Source: an uncultured Polymorphobacter sp. (lineage in GTDB: Bacteria > Pseudomonadota > Alphaproteobacteria > Sphingomonadales > Sphingomonadaceae). Taken from it: 10,230 nt of DNA. Below the pieces are notes generated by a model, which was not told the DNA's origin, ran no database searches, and saw only the letters and a list, made by a program, of their open reading frames with translations. The stretch spans positions 1-10,230 of the forward strand of contig CALDHQ010000682.1 of the NCBI GenBank assembly GCA_937894055.1, read 5' to 3'. Both the position numbers and the translations under genes were made by a program. Positions 5,759 to 10,230 of this stretch are shown in pieces; the first letter of the stretch is position 1, and every line of letters begins with the position of its first letter.

Positions 5759-7180
5759 ATGTCGGGTTTGGTTCTGTCGCGGCGCAGCATCACGCTGGCG
5801 CTGGTCATCGGTTTGGGCGCAGGCACTGTCGCCTGCAAGAAGGCGGGCGATGCCGATACGGCGGGCGCCGTCGACACCGCCAAAATCGCCGAGCAAGCGA
5901 TGATCTACGGCTTCCCGCTGGTGATGAACTACGGCGTCATGTACGAATCGAACATCGACACGACGTCGTCGCAGTTCCGCGCCCCGATCAACCAGCTCGC
6001 CAACACCGCGCGCGTGTTCACCCCCAAGGATACCTCGGTGGTGACCCCCAACAGCGACACGCCCTATTCGATGGTGCAGCTCGACCTGCGCGCCGAGCCG
6101 ATGGTCATCTGTGTCCCCGCTGTGCCCAAGGAACGCTATTACAGCGTCCAGCTCGTCGACATGTCGACATTCAACTATGGCTATATCGGCAGCCGCACCA
6201 CCGGCAATGACGCCGGCTGCTTCATGGTCACCGGCCCCGACTGGAAGGGCGAGACGCCCAAGGGCATCGCCAAGGTCTTCGAAAACAAGACGCAGTTCGG
6301 GCTGACAATCTTCCGCACGCAATTGTTCAATCCCGCCGACATCGAAAACGTCAAGAAAATCCAGGCGGGCTACAAGGTCCAGCCGCTGTCGGCGTTCCTC
6401 GGTACGCCCGCGCCGGCGACAGCCCCCGCCGTCGCCTGGCCGGCGATCGACAAGGACAAGGCGAAAACCGACTTCTTCAACTATCTGGCGTTCCTGCTGC
6501 AGTTCATCCCGGCGCAGCCCAACGAAGCCGGCATTCGCGCCGACCTCGCCAAGATCGGCATCGAGCCCGGCAAGCCGTTCGACACATCGAAGCTGTCGGT
6601 GGCGCAAAAGGCCGGGCTGCTGGCCGGCATGAAGGCCGGCAGCGACAAGCTGCAGGGTCAGGCGAAGACGCTCGGCAAGATGGTCAACGGCTGGAGCGTC
6701 GCCAAGATCGACAACACGCGCGAGGCTGTCGGCGACGACTGGCTGCGCCGTGCCGCGGTCGCGCAGGCCGGCATCTACGCCAACGACTATCAGGAAGCGC
6801 TGTATCCGATGGTGCGCGCCGATGCGTCGGGCGCCGTGCTCGACGGCTCGAAGTCGAGCTACACCATCACCTTCCCGGCGAGTGCACTGCCGCCGGTCAA
6901 CGCCTTCTGGTCGGTGACGATGTATGACGGCAAGACGCAGCTGCTGATCGACAACCCGATCAATCGCTATCTGATCAACTCGCCGATGCTGCCCGACCTC
7001 AAGAAGAACCCCGACGGCGGCTTCACCATCTATGTCTCGAACAAATCGCCCGGCGCCGACAAGGAATCGAACTGGCTGCCGGCGCCGAACGGCGACATCT
7101 ACATGGTCATGCGGCTGTACTGGCCCAAGCTCGACCAGCTCGAAGGCTGGCAGCCGCCCGCGGTGGTCAAGGCCGAGTAG
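5759..7180 (+). CDS. DUF1254/DUF1214 domain protein, probable lipoprotein
   Basis: A 473-residue exported protein. The N-terminus has basic SRRS, a hydrophobic stretch and TVAC, an acceptable though imperfect lipobox (Cys26), so it is probably a lipid-anchored periplasmic protein. The DUF1254 domain spans about residues 45-165 (AMIYGFPLVMNYG, NQLANTARVFTPKD, VVTPNSDTPYSMVQLDL, YYSVQLVDMSTFNYGYIGSR). DUF1214 lies near the C-terminus, about 355-465 (NAFWSVTMYDGKTQLLIDNPINRYLI, GGFTIYVSN, NWLPAPNGDIYMVMRLYWP). The pair occurs together in many proteobacterial proteins of unknown activity; no catalytic residues can be assigned. I chose the ATG at 5759 because GGGAGG lies 5 nt upstream and the signal sequence starts there; an upstream in-frame start at 5702 falls inside the hairpins. 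It may have its own promoter after hslU. Confidence 0.92.
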   Translation: MSGLVLSRRSITLALVIGLGAGTVACKKAGDADTAGAVDTAKIAEQAMIYGFPLVMNYGVMYESNIDTTSSQFRAPINQLANTARVFTPKDTSVVTPNSDTPYSMVQLDLRAEPMVICVPAVPKERYYSVQLVDMSTFNYGYIGSRTTGNDAGCFMVTGPDWKGETPKGIAKVFENKTQFGLTIFRTQLFNPADIENVKKIQAGYKVQPLSAFLGTPAPATAPAVAWPAIDKDKAKTDFFNYLAFLLQFIPAQPNEAGIRADLAKIGIEPGKPFDTSKLSVAQKAGLLAGMKAGSDKLQGQAKTLGKMVNGWSVAKIDNTREAVGDDWLRRAAVAQAGIYANDYQEALYPMVRADASGAVLDGSKSSYTITFPASALPPVNAFWSVTMYDGKTQLLIDNPINRYLINSPMLPDLKKNPDGGFTIYVSNKSPGADKESNWLPAPNGDIYMVMRLYWPKLDQLEGWQPPAVVKAE

Positions 7181-7193
7181 CCCAAGATACCAA

Positions 7194-7266
7194 GTCATTC
7201 CCGCGCAGGCGGGAATCCACGACATACGCCGCGCTCGACGTCGATTCCCGTCGGCGCGGCAATGAC
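7194..7266. repeat. REP/REPIN-like imperfect palindrome
   Basis: GTCATTCCCGCGC (7194-7206) is matched by GCGCGGCAATGAC (7254-7266) with one mismatch. Within it, GGCGGGAATC and CGATTCCCGTC form a second inverted pair, so two REP-like units face each other in about 73 bp. The GTCATTCCCGCG...GCGGGAATCC form is common as a dispersed repeat in proteobacterial genomes. It begins 14 nt after the DUF1254 gene stop and may act as its 3' end. Confidence 0.6.
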
Positions 7267-7281
7267 GACGGGCCAACGGCG

Positions 7282-7299
7282 CCGTCATCAAACTGTCAT
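7282..7299 (+). promoter_or_regulatory. Pho box (PhoB site) before the phosphate operon
   Basis: CCGTCAT (7282-7288), CAAA, then CTGTCAT (7293-7299) gives two direct repeats in 11-bp phase. The PhoB consensus is CTGTCAT-AWAW-CTGTCAY; this differs at one base in the first repeat and one in the spacer. A further CTTTCAT (7307-7313) lies downstream, three bases out of phase. With the -10 at 7331-7336 the box covers about -61 to -44, so it could serve activation or, as for the orfA-pit operon of Sinorhizobium meliloti, repression by PhoB. Confidence 0.65.
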
Positions 7300-7307
7300 A
7301 AACGGGC

Positions 7308-7336
7308 TTTCATCCGGCGGGCGCGCGGTCTAGAAT
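7308..7336 (+). promoter_or_regulatory. Candidate promoter of the NUDIX-DUF47-pit operon
   Basis: TAGAAT (7331-7336) is a 5-of-6 -10 element. At the 17-nt spacing the -35 position reads TTTCAT (7308-7313), a poor match but overlapping the extra CTTTCAT repeat. A weak -35 beside Pho repeats is typical of PhoB-dependent promoters. The start would be near 7343. Confidence 0.45.
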
Positions 7337-7360
7337 CGCGCCCAACCAAGGGGCCCTGCC

Positions 7361-8476
7361 ATCAACCAGATTGCCGCACTGCCGTATCGCCGCGACCCCG
7401 ACGGCGACATGCGCCTGCTGCTCATCACTTCGCGCGAAACCAAACGCTGGGTGCTGCCCAAGGGCAATCCCATCCGCGGCCTCGACCCGCATCTCGCCGC
7501 TGCTGCCGAAGCCTATGAAGAAGCCGGCATTTCGGGCTTTGTCTGCCCGACGCCGGTCGGCAACTACGCCTATGACAAGCGCCGCCGCAACGGCAGCGTC
7601 ATCCGCGCCACCGTCGATGTCTATCCGCTGGCGTTCATCACCCAGCTCGACACCTGGCCCGAAGCGCATGAACGCACGACGCAATGGTTCACGCTCGCCG
7701 ACGCCGCCGCCGCGGTCGAGGAAGCCGAACTCAAATCGATCATCGCCGGCTTTCGCCAGCCCGAGCCCCAACCCAGCCGTCCGGCGCGCGCGGTCGAAAC
7801 CGTGCGCCGTCACCTGAATGAAAGGATTCCGCCCTTGCAATGGTTCCAGGCGCTGATGCCCAAGACCGGGCGCTTCTTCGAACATTTCGAAAGCCACGCG
7901 CTGACGCTGGTCGCCGGCGCCGATGCGCTGGCCAAGCTGCTGCAGGGCGGCGACAACATCGCTGCCAATGCGCAGATGATCTACGACCTTGAACAACAGG
8001 CCGACGATATCGCGCGCGCCGTGCTGCAGGATGTGCGCCGCACCTTCGTGACGCCGTTCGACCGCTCGGCGATCACCAGCCTGATCGGCTCGATGGACGA
8101 TGCCATCGACCAGATGAACGCCACCGCCAAGTCGATCACGCTGTTCGAAGTCAAGAAGTTCGACCCGGCGATGGTGGACATGGCAGCGCTGATTGTCGAG
8201 GCGGCGCGCGTCACCGCCGAAGCCATCCCGCTGCTGCGCGCGCTCGGCCCCAACAGTGCGCGGCTGCACGACCTGACCGCGCGGCTCATCAAGATCGAGG
8301 GCGATGCCGACGATATCCATGATGCCGGCGTCAAGGCGCTGTTCAAGGCGCACCGCAAGGCCGATGCGATGGACTTCGTCGTCGGCCGCGAAATCTACAG
8401 CCACCTCGAAAAGGTCGTCGACCGCTTCGAAGACGTCGCCAACGAGATTCAGGGTCTCGTGATCGATCACGCCTGA
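7361..8476 (+). CDS. NUDIX hydrolase fused in frame to a DUF47 (PhoU-like) protein
   Basis: One uninterrupted frame carries two domains. Counted from the first ATG (7409), residues 1 to about 125 are a NUDIX domain: WVLPKGNPIRG, then a NUDIX box (19-41) ending AEAYEEAGI, with metal-binding Glu34, Glu37 and Glu38 kept but the usual Glu at box position 7 and Arg at 15 replaced. Residues 143-355 are a DUF47 protein with helical PhoU-like repeats and acidic motifs (YDLEQQADDI, IKIEGDADDIHDAG); DUF47 proteins accompany and probably regulate PiT transporters. A conventional caller would begin at 7409, but that removes the first beta strand. In-frame IAALPYRRDPDGD lies upstream, with no ATG, GTG or TTG; ATC at 7361, 7 nt after AAGGGG, is the best start. 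A TTG at 7835 behind AAAGGA could also give DUF47 alone. pit follows after 16 nt. Confidence 0.85.
   Translation: MNQIAALPYRRDPDGDMRLLLITSRETKRWVLPKGNPIRGLDPHLAAAAEAYEEAGISGFVCPTPVGNYAYDKRRRNGSVIRATVDVYPLAFITQLDTWPEAHERTTQWFTLADAAAAVEEAELKSIIAGFRQPEPQPSRPARAVETVRRHLNERIPPLQWFQALMPKTGRFFEHFESHALTLVAGADALAKLLQGGDNIAANAQMIYDLEQQADDIARAVLQDVRRTFVTPFDRSAITSLIGSMDDAIDQMNATAKSITLFEVKKFDPAMVDMAALIVEAARVTAEAIPLLRALGPNSARLHDLTARLIKIEGDADDIHDAGVKALFKAHRKADAMDFVVGREIYSHLEKVVDRFEDVANEIQGLVIDHA
7821..7837 (+). promoter_or_regulatory. Internal ribosome binding site and TTG start for the DUF47 domain
   Basis: AAAGGA (7821-7826) stands 8 nt before an in-frame TTG (7835). Starting there gives MQWFQALMPKTGRFFEHFE and a 213-residue product, the usual start and length of a stand-alone DUF47 protein. 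This suggests DUF47 can be made separately even though no stop codon divides it from NUDIX. Confidence 0.55.
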
Positions 8477-8492
8477 AGCCGCCGGGGACACC

Positions 8493-9494
8493 ATGGGCCA
8501 TCTGACCTTCCCGCTGCTCGTCACGCTGATTGCCGTGGCGCTGGCGTTCGACTTTCTGAACGGCCTCCACGATGCCGCGAACTCGATCGCCACCGTCGTC
8601 TCGACGCGCGTGCTGCGGCCGCATCACGCCGTCGCCTGGGCAGCGTTCTTCAACTTCATCGCCTTCCTGTTCTTCGGGCTGCACGTCGCCGAAACGGTGG
8701 GCAAGGGTATCGTCAATCCCGATATCGTCGATGCCGCGGTGATCTTCGGCGCGCTGATGGGGGCCATATCCTGGAACGTCATCACCTGGATCGCCGGCAT
8801 TCCGTCGTCGTCCAGCCACGCGCTGATCGGCGGGCTGGTCGGCGCCGGGCTGGCTAAGGCCGGCAGCCCGGCGATCGTCTGGGCCGGCGTCACCAAGACC
8901 GCGAGCGCCATCGTGCTGTCGCCCGCCACCGGCTTCGTGCTGGCGCTGCTGCTGACGCTCATTGTCGCCTGGGTCTGCGTCCGGATGACGCCGCTCGCCG
9001 CCGACCGGCGCTTCCGCAAGCTGCAGCTGCTGTCGGCGGCGGCCTACTCACTCGGCCACGGCGGCAATGACGCGCAAAAGACCATGGGGATCATCGCGGT
9101 GCTGCTCTATTCGCAGGGCATGCTCGGCGGTGAGTTCCATGTGCCGTTCTGGGTGGTCATCAGCTGCCAGGCGGCGATGGCGCTCGGCACGCTGTTCGGC
9201 GGCTGGCGCATCGTCCACACCATGGGCTCGAAAATCACCCGGCTGACGCCGCCGCAGGGTTTCGCCGCTGAAACCGGCGGCGCCATCACCTTGTTCGCCG
9301 CAACCGCGCTCGGCGTGCCGGTGTCCACCACGCACACCATCACCGGCGCCATCATCGGCGTCGGTGCGTCGCGGCGCACCTCGGCAGTGCGCTGGAATGT
9401 CGCCAGCAGCATCGTCGTCGCGTGGATCGTCACCTTGCCCGCTGCCGGGTTGATTGCCGCAGGCTTCTACAAGCTGGCGATGCTGTTCGCGTGA
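8493..9494 (+). CDS. pit: PiT-family inorganic phosphate transporter
   Basis: A 333-residue inner-membrane carrier of the PiT family (PF01384), which brings in phosphate, often as a metal-phosphate complex, by proton symport. The two family repeats are clear: NGLHDAANS (23-31) with GIPSSSSHALIGGLVGAG (102-119), and GHGGNDAQK (188-196) with GVPVSTTHTITGAIIGVG (274-291). Hydrophobic segments fill the rest. It is on the short side for the family but similar to other bacterial forms paired with DUF47. The ATG at 8493 follows GGGGA and lies 16 nt after the DUF47 stop, so the two are surely in one operon. The gene's TGA overlaps the next gene's GTG. Confidence 0.96.
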   Translation: MGHLTFPLLVTLIAVALAFDFLNGLHDAANSIATVVSTRVLRPHHAVAWAAFFNFIAFLFFGLHVAETVGKGIVNPDIVDAAVIFGALMGAISWNVITWIAGIPSSSSHALIGGLVGAGLAKAGSPAIVWAGVTKTASAIVLSPATGFVLALLLTLIVAWVCVRMTPLAADRRFRKLQLLSAAAYSLGHGGNDAQKTMGIIAVLLYSQGMLGGEFHVPFWVVISCQAAMALGTLFGGWRIVHTMGSKITRLTPPQGFAAETGGAITLFAATALGVPVSTTHTITGAIIGVGASRRTSAVRWNVASSIVVAWIVTLPAAGLIAAGFYKLAMLFA

Positions 9495-10096
9495 CCGCCG
9501 GCGCCGACGACGCGACACTGGCCTTCTATGCCCGCGAGGCGCCCGACTATGTCGCCAGTGGTTTCGATGGCACCTCGCGCCATCTCCCGGGCTTCCTGCA
9601 GCGCCTCAAACCCGGCGCGCGCATCCTCGAACTGGGCTGCGGCGGTGGCCGCGATGCCGAGGCCATGCTGCAACAGGGCTTCGACGTCGTCCCCACCGAC
9701 GGCGTCCCCGAAATGGCGCAGAAAGCCGCCGAACGACTTGGCATCCCCGTCGCGGTCATGCGCTTCGACGAACTCGACGCCGATGAAGAATTCGATGCCG
9801 TCTGGGCACACGCCAGCCTGCTGCATGTGCCGCGCGCCGGGCTGGTGCCGGTGTTGGCCTCCATCCACCGCGCGCTGCGGCCCGGTGGTCTACACTTTGC
9901 CTGCTACAAGGCCGGCGGCACCGAGGCGCGCGACCGCTTTGACCGTTTGAACAATCATCTATCGCTCGAACAGGCGCGCGCCGCCTACCGCGCGGCCGCA
10001 CCCTGGCGGATCATGAAAACCCAAAGCTATATGGGCGGCGGATACGACGGCGTGCAGGGCCCATGGATTTCAATCATCGTCGCCAGGCAGGACTAG
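9491..10096 (+). CDS. Class I SAM-dependent methyltransferase
   Basis: A 201-residue cytoplasmic protein. Motif I, ILELGCGGGRDA (45-56), is the SAM-binding loop. VVPTDGVPEM (67-75) supplies the acidic end of strand 2, FDAVWAHASLLHVP (101-114) is motif II/post-II, and LRPGGLHFACYK (129-140) is motif III. It resembles the small Methyltransf_11/25 or TehB-like group; the substrate is unknown. I chose the GTG at 9491 because it overlaps the pit TGA as GTGA, the classic coupled arrangement, and the fold begins just after. An upstream in-frame ATG (9422) would add residues read from inside pit. Position suggests co-expression with phosphate uptake, not a proven role in it. No good Shine-Dalgarno precedes the GTG, consistent with coupling. 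Confidence 0.9.
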   Translation: MTAGADDATLAFYAREAPDYVASGFDGTSRHLPGFLQRLKPGARILELGCGGGRDAEAMLQQGFDVVPTDGVPEMAQKAAERLGIPVAVMRFDELDADEEFDAVWAHASLLHVPRAGLVPVLASIHRALRPGGLHFACYKAGGTEARDRFDRLNNHLSLEQARAAYRAAAPWRIMKTQSYMGGGYDGVQGPWISIIVARQD

Positions 10097-10097
10097 C

Positions 10098-10114
10098 TGC
10101 CGCAGGGCGCGGCA
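10098..10114. terminator. Weak hairpin at the end of the methyltransferase gene
   Basis: TGCCGC (10098-10103) pairs with GCGGCA (10109-10114) across a 5-nt loop, directly after the methyltransferase stop. There is no T-tract. It may mark the 3' end shared with the convergent gene at the right edge. Confidence 0.25.
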
Positions 10115-10133
10115 AGGCTGCCCGCCCGAACCG

Positions 10134-10230
10134 TCACCGCGCCGCCGCCGGACAATCCCCGAAGCCGATTCCGTTGGGCGAGGTCAGCCCGCCGATCGTC
10201 TGCACCGCCGTGCCGCGGGCATCGAGGACG
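10134..10230 (-). CDS. C-terminal end of an unidentified protein (partial)
   Basis: On the minus strand a frame open to the window edge ends in TGA at 10136-10134 and encodes the last 31 residues, ending SPNGIGFGDCPAAAR. Most third codon positions (27 of 31) are G or C, like the neighbouring genes, and the peptide looks protein-like (VQTIGGL followed by SPNG), which favours real coding over the other open frames here. It would converge with the methyltransferase gene. The family cannot be named from this fragment; a secreted beta-propeller-type protein is one guess. Confidence 0.45.
   Translation of the reverse strand, partial: VLDARGTAVQTIGGLTSPNGIGFGDCPAAAR

Noticed and set aside
4298..7291. 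A 997-codon open frame on the minus strand across hslU and the DUF1254 gene
   Set aside because: It is antisense to two clear genes. Its sequence is low-complexity, rich in Arg, Gly, Asp and Val, as expected from the complement of GC-rich codons, and it matches no family.
1..10230. CRISPR array, tRNA or rRNA genes, transposases or integrases
   Set aside because: I saw no spaced direct-repeat array, no tRNA-like cloverleaf and no recombinase-like reading frame in the window.

Overview
The window is GC-rich, densely coding alphaproteobacterial DNA, most likely from the order Sphingomonadales. The evidence for this is the 'PEPxxWA' form of the PEP-CTERM sorting signal on two proteins, the alphaproteobacterial type of HslV with a short propeptide before its catalytic threonine, hslVU lying close to hisB, and a helix-turn-helix protein family that I know mainly from sphingomonads. 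The assignment rests on family knowledge, not on a search.

Layout. (1) 1-1511, minus strand: an HTH protein followed 64 nt later by hisB (histidine biosynthesis). The HTH gene has a TTGACA-type promoter whose spacer contains a perfect ATAACC/GGTTAT palindrome. (2) 1512-2096: a 585-nt gene-free stretch. It holds a strong plus-strand intrinsic terminator (1809-1847) with no protein gene in front of it. Just upstream is a long-range closing helix, so I propose a structured small RNA (about 1679-1847). Further right is a near-consensus sigma-54 promoter. (3) 2097-3662, plus strand: two secreted PEPxxWA-CTERM proteins, each with its own terminator and each preceded by a -24/-12 (sigma-54) type element. 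(4) 3795-5665: hslV and hslU, overlapping by one base, behind a probable heat-shock promoter. (5) 5759-7180: a probable lipoprotein of the DUF1254/DUF1214 family. (6) 7194-7266: an imperfect palindromic repeat of the REP/REPIN kind. (7) 7282-10096: a phosphate module with a Pho-box-like direct repeat, a NUDIX domain fused in frame to a DUF47 (PhoU-like) domain, a PiT phosphate transporter, and a SAM methyltransferase coupled to it by a GTGA overlap. (8) The right edge probably holds the C-terminus of a minus-strand gene.

How the genes work together. HslVU is an ATP-dependent cytoplasmic protease. DUF47 plus PiT is the usual low-affinity phosphate uptake pair, here apparently linked to PhoB control. 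The PEP-CTERM proteins need an exosortase encoded elsewhere, and the sigma-54 elements fit the known PrsK/PrsR-RpoN control of such systems. The features most worth a second look are the orphan-terminator RNA, the paired sigma-54 elements, the NUDIX-DUF47 fusion with its apparent non-AUG start and internal TTG start, and the Pho box.
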